Shown: positions 42,686 through 51,963, counted from the first letter of the stretch. The stretch is 64,000 bases of DNA from Streptosporangium pseudovulgare (GCF_014648055.1 NZ_BMQJ01000004.1:124001-188000), one strand, 5' to 3'. The notes: a model not told the origin generated them from the sequence alone. Numbers and translations: made by a program.

Positions 42686-45064
42686 TCACAGTGCCGCGTG
42701 TTTGGCCTCGGCCGTGACCGTCAAGGGATGGTCGGCGCCGAGAACCGCTGTTCGGGCGGCCACCACCTCGGCCAGCAGAGCGCGGGCCTCGGCGTGCCTG
42801 CCCAGCTTGCGGAGGTCGTCGCTCAGGCTCTCCGCCGTGACCAGAGTCGCGGGGTGCTGGTCGCCGAGAAGTTCACGACGGCTGGCCAGTGTGGTCTCGT
42901 GCAGCGCTCGAGCCTCCTCCAGGAGGCCGAGCTCACGCAGGTCCTCGCCCAGGGCATGGATGGAGCCGAGGGTCGCGGGGTGGTCGGCCCCGAGCAGTGA
43001 CCGTTGCCGCTCCACCGTGTCCTCATGCAGGGCCCTTGCCTCATCCAGTCTTCCCAGCATGCGCAGGGTGTCACCCATGGCCGAGGCGGAGCTGAGCGTA
43101 TTGGGATGGTCCTCACCGAGGACGCGCCGCCGCCGGGCGTATGTCTCCTGGTGGAGGATGAGTGCGCGCTCATGCTCACCAAGGGCGGACAGGTCGCCCG
43201 CGAGGTTGTCGGCAGTGATCAGGGTGGAGCCGTGATCGCCGCCCAGGACACGCCTGCGGCGCTTCAGCGTGTCCTCGCGCAAGGTCCTGGCGGCTTCATA
43301 GTGCCCGAGCCGGTGCAGCACGGTGGCGAGGTTGTTGGCGGAAATCAGGGTCTCGGGGTGATCATTTCCGAGCACGCGCCTACGTCTGGCTAATGTGTCC
43401 TCGTAGATCCGGCTCGCCTGGGCATACCGGCCGCGCCGGCCTATGACCGCGCCGAGGGAGTTGGCAGCCGCCAGGGTGACGGGAGCGTCGCCGCCAAGTG
43501 AGGCGATGGCACGCGCAAGTGTCAGTTCCAGTAGTGACTCCGCCTCCGTGTGCTGTCCGAGATCGCGCAGGACATCGCCGAGTCGCGTGGCCGCCGTGAT
43601 GGTACGCCGGTCGCCGGGGCCGAGGTCGGCCAGGCAGTTCTCGTAGGACTGCCGCGCGAGCGGCAGAACGACCCGGTCCGCTCCCCGAGCGTGCAGGTAG
43701 GTTACGGCGTGCGGCGTCATCACGGGATCGTCGACCGTCAGTACGTGCGGCAAGAGGCCGGCCCACCGGGGCCAGGAGGACGGATCGGCAGTGTCGCTGG
43801 GACACGCGGCCCGCAGCAGGTCCACGGCTTCCGCCCGTGCCTCCTCGTACTCCTCCTGCGCCATGCTTTCCCGGACGACGGCCTGAACCAGGCGGTGCAT
43901 GACCACGGTCGTCTCTCCAGCCTGCAGGAGCCCATGGCGTCCTGCCCGACCGAGCCGCTGGCGAGCGTCCCAGACGGCGACGCCGTCACCGAAGAGCGCG
44001 ATCGGCACGGGTTCCGGGGCCAGGACACCGCACAGCCTCACCAGGCGCGTAGCCTCCGCATCCTCCCCCGACAGCCGCTCCAGGCTCACCAGTACGGCCG
44101 CCGCCAGCGGGCTCGGATATCCGGGCGGCACTCCGGCACTCATCACCCGCGTGCACGAGTCACGCAGCGCGGTGAGGTACTCACCCGGGAGCATGCCGGT
44201 CTCAGCCACGACGCCCACGGCCTGCGCCAGCGCCAGCGGGAGGTCGCCCAATGCCTCCGCCAGCTGTCCGGTCTCCTCGGCCGTCAACCCGGGTACTCCG
44301 GCGCGCAGCATGGTCGTCGACTCCTCACGAGCGAAGATCTCGACGCCGACGGGGGAGGCCACCTCGACCCATCGGCGGCCGCGCGAGGTGATGAGCACGT
44401 GCCCAGGACCGTCCGGCACCCAGGGTGCGACCTCCGCCGCAGCGGCGACGTTGTCGAACACCAGCAGCCAGCGCGAGCGCCGCCGAAGCGTGGACCTGAG
44501 CGCGGCCAGCGCCGTCGGCGTCGACGTTCCGTCCGGAACGTCACCGAGCGCCATGGCCAGCGCCGCCAGCTGCTCGCCGATCAGTGCTGCCCGCTCGGCG
44601 CCGACCCACCAGACGATGTCGTAGTCGCGGGCATGCCGGTGGGCGTACTCGATGGCCAGCTGCGTTTTGCCCACCCCACCCATGCCGTGCAACGCCACAG
44701 GGCCGGAGGCCAACCGTTGCGGCAGCTCGGCCAGGAGCCGCTCCCTGCCCGTGAACACCGCCGAGCGGGAGGGCACGCTCCACACCGAGCCGGCGGCAGG
44801 CATCTCCTGGCCATCGACCAGGATGCGCGCACGGGCGGCGACCCAGCCAGCCGGGTCCTGCCCGCAGGCCTGTACGAACGCGGCGAGCGTCGCCGCCCGG
44901 GGCATGCCTGTACGGCCATTGACGAGGCCGAACACCGTGGCGGGTGACAACCCGGCTGCCGTCGCCAGGCGATGCACGCTCCATCCGCCCGCGTGGAACA
45001 GGGCGGCCAGCTGATCCGTGAGCTGCGCGCGTGTCTTGATCCGCCGCAGGTCGATGGACGCCAT
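42686..45064 (-). CDS. STAND NTPase: HTH-NB-ARC-TPR signalling protein
   Basis: Domains in order: XRE-like HTH (about 25-65, [20 protein letters not shown]), NB-ARC ATPase with [11 protein letters not shown] (about 126-136), LLVFDNV (Walker B) and LITSRGR (sensor), then from about residue 470 eight or so 42-residue TPRs ([17 protein letters not shown] units). STAND proteins are switch ATPases; many bacterial ones act in defence or regulation. ATG 45064 has GAGGG six bases upstream. A 52-residue membrane peptide is encoded divergently 156 bases away. Confidence 0.88.
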   Translation of the reverse strand: MASIDLRRIKTRAQLTDQLAALFHAGGWSVHRLATAAGLSPATVFGLVNGRTGMPRAATLAAFVQACGQDPAGWVAARARILVDGQEMPAAGSVWSVPSRSAVFTGRERLLAELPQRLASGPVALHGMGGVGKTQLAIEYAHRHARDYDIVWWVGAERAALIGEQLAALAMALGDVPDGTSTPTALAALRSTLRRRSRWLLVFDNVAAAAEVAPWVPDGPGHVLITSRGRRWVEVASPVGVEIFAREESTTMLRAGVPGLTAEETGQLAEALGDLPLALAQAVGVVAETGMLPGEYLTALRDSCTRVMSAGVPPGYPSPLAAAVLVSLERLSGEDAEATRLVRLCGVLAPEPVPIALFGDGVAVWDARQRLGRAGRHGLLQAGETTVVMHRLVQAVVRESMAQEEYEEARAEAVDLLRAACPSDTADPSSWPRWAGLLPHVLTVDDPVMTPHAVTYLHARGADRVVLPLARQSYENCLADLGPGDRRTITAATRLGDVLRDLGQHTEAESLLELTLARAIASLGGDAPVTLAAANSLGAVIGRRGRYAQASRIYEDTLARRRRVLGNDHPETLISANNLATVLHRLGHYEAARTLREDTLKRRRRVLGGDHGSTLITADNLAGDLSALGEHERALILHQETYARRRRVLGEDHPNTLSSASAMGDTLRMLGRLDEARALHEDTVERQRSLLGADHPATLGSIHALGEDLRELGLLEEARALHETTLASRRELLGDQHPATLVTAESLSDDLRKLGRHAEARALLAEVVAARTAVLGADHPLTVTAEAKHAAL

Positions 45065-45220
45065 CGGACCCTCACCGCCGTTCGGTTCCGTTCGGTTCCG
45101 CCGTGACACCAGGGTCTCCTGCCGGGCCTGGAGGACAACATTGTCATGCTGCGTCGAAACCGAACAGCCCCTTGGCGCACGCTGACACCAGCACCTCAGG
45201 CCCGCGACAAGGGAGAGATC

Positions 45221-45379
45221 ATGGCCACGCCCAGCACGAAGGCACCCGTCCAGACGATCGCTGAACTGGTCGCCACCGCCCTCGAAAGCTGGTCGGCCAC
45301 CTTCCGCTTGTCTCTGATCGGCCTGGCCCTCTCAATCCCCACCGCTGTGATTTTTGTACTGTTCCTTCTGCTCCGGTGA
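45221..45379 (+). CDS. 52-residue single-pass membrane peptide
   Basis: The product starts [17 protein letters not shown] and ends with a transmembrane helix [27 protein letters not shown] stands four bases before the ATG, so translation is likely. It is divergent from the STAND NTPase. A small membrane protein beside a STAND sensor could be its effector or partner, but that is inference. Confidence 0.6.
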   Translation: MATPSTKAPVQTIAELVATALESWSATFRLSLIGLALSIPTAVIFVLFLLLR

Positions 45380-45462
45380 CCGGTGCCGGGAACACGCCTC
45401 CGGTGTGTGTTCAGTAAACGGCTCTGTCTCCCTTTCGGTGGTGACAGAGCGTCAGTCCAGGA

Positions 45463-45547
45463 TGCAGCAGGGGGTCGAGGAAGATGACATCCGCCGCGGC
45501 CATGGCGACGACGACCTGGCCGGGACCGGGCACCGGCTCGGGAAGGC
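45463..45547 (-). pseudogene. Decayed 5' fragment of a quinone oxidoreductase copy
   Basis: On the minus strand it reads LPEPVPGPGQVVVAMAAADV then IFLDPLLHPG, matching residues about 20-46 of the intact oxidoreductase at 39824-40801 (LPDPVPGRGQVVVGMAAADV, IFLDTLLRSG). The rest of the gene is gone. It is part of a larger duplicated unit. Confidence 0.75.
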
Positions 45548-45702
45548 TCGCCGGGAACAGCACTGATCTCGGCCCGGGAGCGGCCGTCCTGACGGGTCTC
45601 GCGGACGGCGGCGTCCAAGTGGGTCTGGTCGACGCGGACCTCGGCGACGGCCTACGCGGACGGCGATCAGCGATTTCGGCTCCGAGTGGCCCAGCCACTT
45701 GG

Positions 45703-45752
45703 CGCAGATCGCCTCTTCGGCGTCGTACAGGGCATCGCCGTACCGGTCGATG
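45703..45752. repeat. Conserved block shared with 40928-40978
   Basis: Second copy of the ~50-base block; see 40928-40978. Its position between the oxidoreductase relic and the second pentapeptide gene keeps the order of the first copy. Confidence 0.65.
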
Positions 45753-45821
45753 TCCGGTCGCCGGAGCTTACGGGCAGTGGTGTCCTGCTCCTCAGGGGAG
45801 CGGACCCGCTCCCGGGGCGGG

Positions 45822-46397
45822 TCAGGCCGACCGCGGTCGCATGTCCTCGCCTGCCGGCCGCCAACCGGCGCAGGGCACGACCTCGAACCCCCGGCTCGGG
45901 AAGACGGAATCCATGAAGAAGTCGTGCATCGCCGGATCGCCGTCGGCGCAGCCGTCACGCAACACGGTCACCCGGTAGCCGCGGTCCGCCGCGTCGTAGC
46001 ACGTCGCAGCCACCATCGCGCTGGTCGCGACACCGGCGATCGCAAGAGTGTCGACGCCACCCGCGCGGAGCACGAGGTCGAGGTCCGTGCCGGCGAACGC
46101 GCTGGCGCGGCGTTTGGTCACGACGACGTCCTCGTCGGCGACCGGCAGATCGATCTCGGTTCCGGCCGATCCCTCGTGGAAGGCGTCCCCTGCTTCGTAG
46201 AACGTCCTGAACAGTGCGTTGCCCGGCGGCAGGTCGGCTCCGTTGCCCCGGACGGCGAAGTGGACGAACACGATGAGAGCGCCGGCCGTACGGGCGCGCG
46301 GGAGCAGTTCGGTGAGCGGTGGCACGACCTGCCTGGCGAACGGGTAACTGCTCGTGATGCCCCGCTGGATGTCACCGATGATGAGTGCGGTGGTCAT
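45822..46397 (-). CDS. Isochorismatase-like hydrolase without the catalytic cysteine
   Basis: The isochorismatase fold is seen from LIIGDIQRG (Asp9), VVTKRRASAF (Lys) and GVATSAMVAATCYDAADRGYRVTVL. Cysteine hydrolases of this family carry T-x-x-C-V; here it is TSAMV, Met replacing Cys, as in a known cysteine-free subgroup. Hydrolysis by the usual thiol route is not expected. Length 191 residues, cytosolic. It lies inside the duplicated oxidoreductase-pentapeptide unit, where the first copy has no gene. Confidence 0.83.
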   Translation of the reverse strand: MTTALIIGDIQRGITSSYPFARQVVPPLTELLPRARTAGALIVFVHFAVRGNGADLPPGNALFRTFYEAGDAFHEGSAGTEIDLPVADEDVVVTKRRASAFAGTDLDLVLRAGGVDTLAIAGVATSAMVAATCYDAADRGYRVTVLRDGCADGDPAMHDFFMDSVFPSRGFEVVPCAGWRPAGEDMRPRSA

Positions 46398-46714
46398 GAC
46401 GGACTCCCATCCGATATGTCCATCCGGCGCCCTGCGGCTGGCAGGCAGACCAGAGGACTTCCCCCGATGTGTGACGCCGACTGTTATGTGGCGATTGGCA
46501 CCTTATCGGGCTGTTGCTCGTAGCCGATGGGGTAAAGGTGATCCGGTTCGGAACATGGATGGGGGAGCGGTGCAGAGGGTCTGCTCGGCGCCGTACTCCT
46601 CGAATGCGATGACGGGGCGGAAGCCGAGGCAGGCGGTGGATAACGCCCGATCCGCCTGGTAACGATCGGATGCCGTCCGGCCAGGGACGGGCCGCCGACG
46701 GCTGGAATGGGGGG
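46398..46714. other. Intergenic region before pentapeptide copy 2
   Basis: The 317 bases between the isochorismatase-like gene and the second pentapeptide gene hold only the conserved upstream block (46645-46714), the counterpart of 40995-41063. No gene is supported. Confidence 0.6.
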
Positions 46715-48157
46715 ATGCCGTTACTTCCGCGTCGCCGTGCCCGCAGCTCCGCCGTCGTGGTCACCGCTCTGCCGGTGATGCGTGTGCCGCGCCCGGCGGC
46801 TTGGTGGATCATTCCGGTGATCGTGCTGGTCGGTGCGGCGGTGGGCGGCACCCTGTGGTGGCTGCTGAGTGATCCGGCTTTGACCGCTCCGGGGCCGGGG
46901 TCGCCTGGATCGGCCGGGGCCGGCACCGCGCGGGGGGAGATCCTGCGCACCGCGCTGGCCGCCGGCGCCGGAGTCGGTGCCGCCGTCACGCTGATGCTGG
47001 CGTTCCGGCGGCAGCGGCAGCAGGAGATCGCCGCCGCGCACGCCACGCACGACGCCACCGAGCGGCGGGTGACCGAGCTGTACACCAAGGCCGTCGAGCA
47101 GCTCGGCAGCGACAAGGCCGCGGTGCGGCTGGGCGGGCTGTACGCGCTGGAGCGGCTGGCCCAGGACAACCCCGGCCATCGGCAGACGATCGTGAACGTC
47201 ATCTGCGCCTACCTCCGCATGCCGTACACCCCGCCCGATCCCGTACCCGCCCCTGATCCCGGGCGGGACCGCAGGGAGGCGCTGCGGGCGGCCCGGCGCC
47301 GTTACCAGGCCGCCCGCGCCGGCGCCCCCCTGTCCGCCGACCCCGCACCGCAGCGGGAAAGCGGCGATCGGGAGGGCGAACTGCAGGTAAGACTGACCGC
47401 CCAGCGCATCCTGACCGCTCACCTCCGCGACGACCGCCCAGCGGGCCAGCGCTCCACCCTCCCGGCCGCACTGTCCTTCTGGGAGGGGATGAGCCTGGAC
47501 CTGACCGGCGCCACCCTCATCGACTTTTACCTGACCGGCGGTCACGTCACCGAGGCCGTCTTCATCGGGGCGACTTTCACCGGGGTCACCACGTTCGCCT
47601 ACACGACCTTCACCAGGGACGCCACGTTCCGTGAGGCGACCTTCACCGGGATCACCACGTTCGCCGAGGCGACCTTCGCCGGGAACGCCACGTTCGCCGG
47701 GGCGACCTTCACCGAGGGCGCCTTGTTCGTCGAGGTGACCTTCATCGGGCACACCACGTTCCGCGGGGCGACCTTCGCCGGGAACGCCTGGTTCATCGAG
47801 GCGACCTTCACCGAGGGCGCCTCGTTCCTCGAAGCGACCTTCACCGGGGAAACCTGGTTCGACGAGGCGACCTTCGCCGGGAACGCCACGTTCGCCGAGG
47901 TGACCTTCGTCGGGGACGCCACGTTCCGTGAGGCGACCTTCACCAGGCACGCCACGTTCCGCGGGGCGACCTTCACCAGGCACGCCACGTTCGCCGGGGC
48001 GACCTTCACCGAGGGCGCCCGGCTGGGCGGTGCTGTGGCGGTCGATCCGGCGGCCGATCACGCGTGGCCGGAGGGGTGGCGGCTGGAGACGACGCCGGAG
48101 GGAGCGGGCCGCCTGGTCCGAGAGGAGACGGACGGCGACCCGGCCCTGTGGGCCTGA
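46715..48157 (+). CDS. Membrane-anchored pentapeptide-repeat protein, copy 2
   Basis: The 480-residue paralogue of 41064-42542 has the same MPLLPRRR start, two transmembrane segments, ELYTKAVEQLGSDKAAVRLG and GLYALERLAQDNPGHRQTIV blocks, and a C-terminal ATFTGxTTF array. The N-terminal 280 residues are nearly identical to copy 1, while the repeat array differs in the residues facing out (F/T rather than F/D/G), as if the arrays have diverged by unit shuffling. Function unknown. Confidence 0.83.
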   Translation: MPLLPRRRARSSAVVVTALPVMRVPRPAAWWIIPVIVLVGAAVGGTLWWLLSDPALTAPGPGSPGSAGAGTARGEILRTALAAGAGVGAAVTLMLAFRRQRQQEIAAAHATHDATERRVTELYTKAVEQLGSDKAAVRLGGLYALERLAQDNPGHRQTIVNVICAYLRMPYTPPDPVPAPDPGRDRREALRAARRRYQAARAGAPLSADPAPQRESGDREGELQVRLTAQRILTAHLRDDRPAGQRSTLPAALSFWEGMSLDLTGATLIDFYLTGGHVTEAVFIGATFTGVTTFAYTTFTRDATFREATFTGITTFAEATFAGNATFAGATFTEGALFVEVTFIGHTTFRGATFAGNAWFIEATFTEGASFLEATFTGETWFDEATFAGNATFAEVTFVGDATFREATFTRHATFRGATFTRHATFAGATFTEGARLGGAVAVDPAADHAWPEGWRLETTPEGAGRLVREETDGDPALWA

Positions 48158-48357
48158 CCGGGGGGCGGCGGGGCCCCTGAGCGGGATGCCGGACGGTGCG
48201 GAGAACCTGTCCGGTCGACCCGGTCGCCAACGGGTACCACCGACGACTGTCCCGCCGTTCCTCAACCCCGTGGTCCTTCTCGCCGCTTCGTTCCTGGTCG
48301 TAAGGGCCCGAGCGGAGAGCCTTCTTCCCCGCTGCAGAAAATCTGTAGTGGTGACGG

Positions 48358-48386
48358 TAGACATTCGCGGTGGGGGAGGGTAGAGT
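48358..48386 (+). promoter_or_regulatory. Candidate promoter TAGACA-N17-TAGAGT
   Basis: TAGACA (48358-48363) and TAGAGT (48381-48386) are 17 bases apart, a good housekeeping spacing. It is the best match between the pentapeptide gene and the MerR-like gene. Confidence 0.45.
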
Positions 48387-48778
48387 TTCTGGCATCGCAA
48401 GGGACGGATCCACGAGGGCAGAGCAGTATCAGGCATCACGACGAACTGCCCGGACGAACGTGGACAGCAGAAGACGAGGTGGATGGACGGCAGAAGGTCG
48501 GACGTGCCGGGGCCGACGAGGTTGAAGGGTCCTGGCCGTGGACGCGCTGCCGGAGCAGTGGCAGATGAAGGCGAAGTAGAGATACCGAAGGGAGTGTTGA
48601 ACGCCATCAGGATCGCCCGTCGTCGGCTGAAGTTCGCCGCACGGGTACCGCACCTCCACGGATTGGATGGTGGTTTACGGTCACGCATACGCGATCCCCG
48701 CATCCCCGCCTCCTCGGGCGGCCGGTGCGGAAGCAGTGAACCGGTCACAGGACCGGTAGATGGTGTTGAACCTCAATC

Positions 48779-48808
48779 GGGCCCCGGCGCATCATGGCGC
48801 CGGGGCCC
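48779..48808 (+). terminator. 12-bp stem hairpin just before the MerR-like gene
   Basis: GGGCCCCGGCGC and GCGCCGGGGCCC flank a six-base loop, 23 bases before the start codon. There is no T-run; it may end transcripts from upstream or act as a leader control element. Confidence 0.6.
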
Positions 48809-48831
48809 CTGTCGGCGTTAGGGAAGGTTTT

Positions 48832-49218
48832 ATGGATCAAACAGTCACCCATCCCCGGGACAACGCCGGGAAAGCGAAGACGGAGGCGGCCCGGACGCCT
48901 CCCGATGCGGCCGGCGACAAGCCCGGCCAAAAGCTCGACGACGAGAACTACCCCGCCTACAGCATGGGCCGGGCAGCGGAGATCCTCGGCGTCACCCCGG
49001 CCTTCCTGCGCAGCCTGGGCGCAGCCAAGCTGATCGAGCCGCAGCGCTCCGAAGGTGGCCACCGCCGCTACTCGCGCTACCAGTTGCGTCTGGCCGCCCG
49101 CGCCCGGGAACTGGTCGACCAGGGCACCGCCCTGGAGGCGGCCTGCCGCATCATCATCTTGGAAGACCAGCTCACCGAAGCCCTGCGCATCAACGCCGAA
49201 CTGCGCCGACGCGGCTGA
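48832..49218 (+). CDS. MerR-like DNA-binding regulator next to cold-shock gene
   Basis: After a 40-residue disordered N terminus comes a MerR-type winged helix (YSMGRAAEILGVTPAFLRSL, then GGHRRYSRYQLRLAARAREL) and a short helix; the usual long coiled coil and ligand domain are missing. Length 128 residues. Small MerR proteins of this type are often found near cold-shock genes in actinomycetes. GGGAAGG precedes the ATG by four bases. Confidence 0.8.
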   Translation: MDQTVTHPRDNAGKAKTEAARTPPDAAGDKPGQKLDDENYPAYSMGRAAEILGVTPAFLRSLGAAKLIEPQRSEGGHRRYSRYQLRLAARARELVDQGTALEAACRIIILEDQLTEALRINAELRRRG

Positions 49219-49612
49219 CCGGCCACCCGCCTCGCCGCGCCCGGATCCGCGATCCGTCCCGCCTTCCGCTGCCGGATGTCAACCGCCCGGTGCGGGGCGG
49301 CGTCGGGGCGGGGGCCCACCCGGACCGCGGACCGGTGACGTGCCGCCGACGCCTGAAGCTCACCGGTGCCGAGTCGCTCGGCGAGCGGCTGGAGCTGCTC
49401 CCCGGCCCGGAGAAGGGGTGCCGTTGAAAACCTGTCACCATCTGTAAGCGAGAGAGAAGGAGCAGGCCGGCGGCTTGCATTGGAGATGTTGGGATGGGGG
49501 TGGGCGAGTCGATGCCTCTATGGAGGCATACCTTTCCGACCTGCGAGAACGTTGCTGTTGGCGGCCGGTGACACGTTTCTTGACGGCACCCTGTCCAGGC
49601 GGCGGGGCATGC

Positions 49613-49638
49613 GGGAACGGCTGAACGTGTGCTAGGTT
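49613..49638 (+). promoter_or_regulatory. Candidate stress-type promoter GGGAAC-N17-GTT
   Basis: GGGAAC (49613-49618) and GTT (49636-49638) resemble promoters of alternative sigma factors such as SigR/SigH-type. A TAGGTT at 49633-49638 could instead be a housekeeping -10 lacking a clear -35. Confidence 0.35.
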
Positions 49639-49676
49639 AGATCCAGTTGCAGTTGTGGTACCCATAAGAACTTGTG

Positions 49677-49713
49677 TGCACCTGACGGTATGTGGCGTCA
49701 GGTGCATTTTTTT
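49677..49713 (+). terminator. Intrinsic terminator inside the cold-shock leader (attenuator)
   Basis: TGCACCTGACG (49677-49687) and CGTCAGGTGCA (49696-49706) form a perfect 11-base stem with an eight-base loop, followed by seven T. This is a textbook terminator, rare in such GC-rich DNA, placed 94 bases before the csp start. It likely makes csp expression depend on readthrough, for example at low temperature. Confidence 0.82.
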
Positions 49714-49807
49714 GTTTGCCGGTTTTCTCCGGGTGTGGGCCTATTTCGGCGACGCGGAATTCGTGCAGTGCGAATTTCGGCTTTGCACCTACCAAGAGGA
49801 GACCAAC

Positions 49808-50014
49808 ATGGCTTCTGGCACCGTGAAGTGGTTCAACGCGGAAAAGGGCTTCGGCTTCATCGAGCAGGACGGCGGCGGCGCCGACGTCTTCGCGCACTAC
49901 TCCAACATCGTCTCTCAGGGCGGCTACCGCGAGCTGCGCGAGGGCCAGAAGGTGGCCTTCGATATCACCCAGGGCCAGAAGGGCCCTCAGGCCGAGAACA
50001 TCGTTGCCGCCTGA
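49808..50014 (+). CDS. csp: Cold-shock protein, CspA family
   Basis: The 68-residue protein has both RNA-binding motifs, KGFGFI and DVFAHY, in the cold-shock OB fold, starting [18 protein letters not shown]. It binds single-stranded RNA and DNA as an RNA chaperone. GAGGAG lies six bases before the ATG. The gene is monocistronic: an attenuator-like terminator stands before it and a strong terminator after it. Confidence 0.96.
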   Translation: MASGTVKWFNAEKGFGFIEQDGGGADVFAHYSNIVSQGGYRELREGQKVAFDITQGQKGPQAENIVAA

Positions 50015-50332
50015 CCAAGCACCGCCACTGATCAGGGCCCGCACCCGTGAGGGTGCGGGCCCTGATTCGTTTTCGGCTGTCACCGCCCGTGCGAGGCCGC
50101 CGGGGATCCAGCCCACATGAGCCCAGTCCGATCTCGATGTACCGGATAACGCTCCCGAGTCGCGCGGCCACCGTCTCGACGGACCCGCAGGTCACCACCC
50201 TCCGTCCGGCGGTCATGCACCCGATGGCTGTTCCTTGTCCGGTGCATGCGCTCCGGAGCGCTCTCGACATCCCAGGTCGGCGGATCGCCGGGTGAACTCG
50301 TCGTCGGCTCCGGGAGGGGAGCGTTCAGGGCG
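50015..50332. other. Intergenic region after csp
   Basis: The 318-base gap holds the csp terminator (50031-50066) and then about 265 bases with no gene or clear motif before the convergent sigma-factor gene. Confidence 0.6.
50031..50066 (+). terminator. 16-bp stem terminator after csp
   Basis: ATCAGGGCCCGCACCC and its exact complement flank the four-base loop GTGA; TCGTTTT follows. It starts 17 bases after the csp stop. Confidence 0.88.
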
Positions 50333-51595
50333 CTACGGTCGCAGCCGGGCGGCGCGGGACTCCAGGTAGCGCTGCTCGGCGATGCTGGCGGTGGCCTTCG
50401 CCGCGCGCCGGTAGTGCTCGTACGCCCCGGCCGCGTCGCCGGTCTTCTCCAGCAGGTGCGCCCGTACGGACAGCAGCCGGTGGTGCCCGGCCATCCGCTC
50501 GTCGCCGTCCAGCGTGGACAGCAGGTCCAGCCCGGCCGCCGGGCCCTCGACCTCGGTGAGCGCGATCGCCCGGTTGAGGGTGACCATCGGGTTGGGCGCG
50601 ATCCGTTCCAGGATCAGGTAGAGCGCGTGGACCTGCCGCCAGTCGGTCTCCGTGGCCGTGGCCGCGGCGGCGTGCGTGGCGGCGATGGCGGCCTGCAACT
50701 GGTACGGCCCCAGCGCCGGGCCGGCCAGCGACGTCTTGACCAGCTCAAGGCCCTCGTCGATCATCTCGTGGTCCCAGCGCGTACGGTCCTGCTCGTCCAG
50801 CGGCACCAGGTCGCCGGTCGCGGTCGTGCGTGCCGTACGGCGGGCGTGGGTCAGCAGCATCAGCGCGAGCAGCCCGGTCACCTCGCCGTCGTCGGGGAGC
50901 TGCGCGTGCACCATCCTGGTCAGCCGGATCGCCTCGTGCGCGAGGTCGGCGCGGTGCAGCTCGCTGCCCGAGGAGGCGGTGTAGCCCTCGTTGAAGATCA
51001 GGTAGAGCACGTGCAGGACGACCCGGAGCCGCTCCTCGCGTTCCGGGCCTTCCGGCAGGCTGAAACCGTCCGGGCCGGAGCCGTCCGGGGCGGAGCCGCC
51101 CGGCGGGCCGAACGAGCTGCCGGCGGCCTTGATGCGCTGCTTGGCCCGGCTGATCCTGGCCGCCATCGTGGCCTCCGGCACCAGGAACGCGCGGGCGATC
51201 TCGGCGGTGGTCAGGCCGCCGACCGCCCGCAGCGTCAGGGCGGTCTGGGAGGCCGGGGTCAGTGTCGGGTGGCAGCACAGGAACAGCAGGACGAGCGTGT
51301 CGTCGGTGTCCGGCACGTCCTCGGGCGCCGTCTCGGCGGCGGCCGTCGCCGTCTCCCGCTCGCGGCGCGCGTGCTCGCTGCGGATCTGGTCGATGAGCCG
51401 CCGGGACGCGACGGTCACCAGCCAGCCGCGCGGGTTGTCCGGCACCCCCTCGGAGGGCCACTGCACGGCGGCGGCGAGGAGGGCCTCCTGGACGGCGTCC
51501 TCGCATTCCTCGAAACGGCCGTGCCGGCGGATCAGCGTGCCGAGGACCTGCGGCGCGAGCTCGCGCAGCAGGTCCTCGATGGGTGGTGCGGTCAC
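50333..51595 (-). CDS. ECF sigma factor with C-terminal TPR-like extension (ECF42 type)
   Basis: Sigma region 2 (GTLIRRHGRFEECEDAVQEALLA) and region 4 (LTLRAVGGLTTAEIARAFLV) are followed by a ~200-residue helical domain with LHVLYLIFNEGYTASSG, the signature of ECF42-type factors. These lack an anti-sigma factor and are paired with YciI/DGPF proteins, as here: the GTG start overlaps the stop of the YciI gene (GTGA). Targets are unknown but usually include the linked DGPF genes. Confidence 0.9.
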   Translation of the reverse strand: MTAPPIEDLLRELAPQVLGTLIRRHGRFEECEDAVQEALLAAAVQWPSEGVPDNPRGWLVTVASRRLIDQIRSEHARRERETATAAAETAPEDVPDTDDTLVLLFLCCHPTLTPASQTALTLRAVGGLTTAEIARAFLVPEATMAARISRAKQRIKAAGSSFGPPGGSAPDGSGPDGFSLPEGPEREERLRVVLHVLYLIFNEGYTASSGSELHRADLAHEAIRLTRMVHAQLPDDGEVTGLLALMLLTHARRTARTTATGDLVPLDEQDRTRWDHEMIDEGLELVKTSLAGPALGPYQLQAAIAATHAAAATATETDWRQVHALYLILERIAPNPMVTLNRAIALTEVEGPAAGLDLLSTLDGDERMAGHHRLLSVRAHLLEKTGDAAGAYEHYRRAAKATASIAEQRYLESRAARLRP

Positions 51596-51963
51596 ATCTC
51601 CAATTGTCCATCGGCGAACATGACCTGGCGCACCTCGATCCCCAGGCCCTCGACCGCGGCGTCCGGGATCTGCGCCGCCAGCTCGATCGCCCGCTCCTTG
51701 TTCTCGCAGTCGACGAGGTAGAAGCCGCCCAGGTACTCCTTCGCCTCCAGGAAGGGGCCGTCGGTCACCACCGGCTGGCCGTTGCGCACGGACACCACGG
51801 CGGCCTGCGACGGGTCGGCCAGCGCCTGCGTGGTGATCAGCTCACCGGACCGCTTCAGCATCTCGATGAACCTGCCGTGGCCGTCGCCGATCGCGGTCTT
51901 CTCCTCGTCGGTCAGCGCGTCCAGCACGGCCGGGTTGATGTGCATGCTGATCAGGAACTGCAT
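51592..51963 (-). CDS. YciI-family (DGPF) protein, sigma-factor partner
   Basis: The 123-residue YciI domain (MQFLISMHI..., VVTDGPFLEAKEYLGGFYLV) carries the DGPF motif that names the partners of ECF42 sigma factors. GAGGAG is six bases before the ATG. It is the first gene of the two-gene operon. Biochemical role unknown. Confidence 0.9.
   Translation of the reverse strand: MQFLISMHINPAVLDALTDEEKTAIGDGHGRFIEMLKRSGELITTQALADPSQAAVVSVRNGQPVVTDGPFLEAKEYLGGFYLVDCENKERAIELAAQIPDAAVEGLGIEVRQVMFADGQLEM

Larger units (their letters stand above)
45380..45821. other. Intergenic region with relics of a duplicated segment
   Basis: These 442 bases hold a decayed quinone oxidoreductase 5' end (45463-45547) and a shared block (45703-45752). 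Other open frames here have no ribosome site. No intact gene is seen. Confidence 0.65.
48158..48831. other. Long leader region of the MerR-like gene
   Basis: The 674-base gap holds a candidate promoter (48358-48386) and a strong hairpin (48779-48808) with about 390 bases between. Short open frames are present, for example a GTG frame at 48538 of 13 codons, but none is convincing. The transcript leader would be about 440 bases. Confidence 0.5.
49219..49807. other. Cold-shock gene promoter and leader region
   Basis: This 589-base gap holds a candidate promoter (49613-49638) and an intrinsic terminator inside the leader (49677-49713). The first 350 bases show no convincing gene. Confidence 0.55.

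Noticed and set aside
48483-48821. A 112-codon frame before the MerR-like gene
   Set aside because: No ribosome site, Arg/Gly-rich composition typical of chance frames in this GC content, and it runs through the hairpin at 48779-48808.
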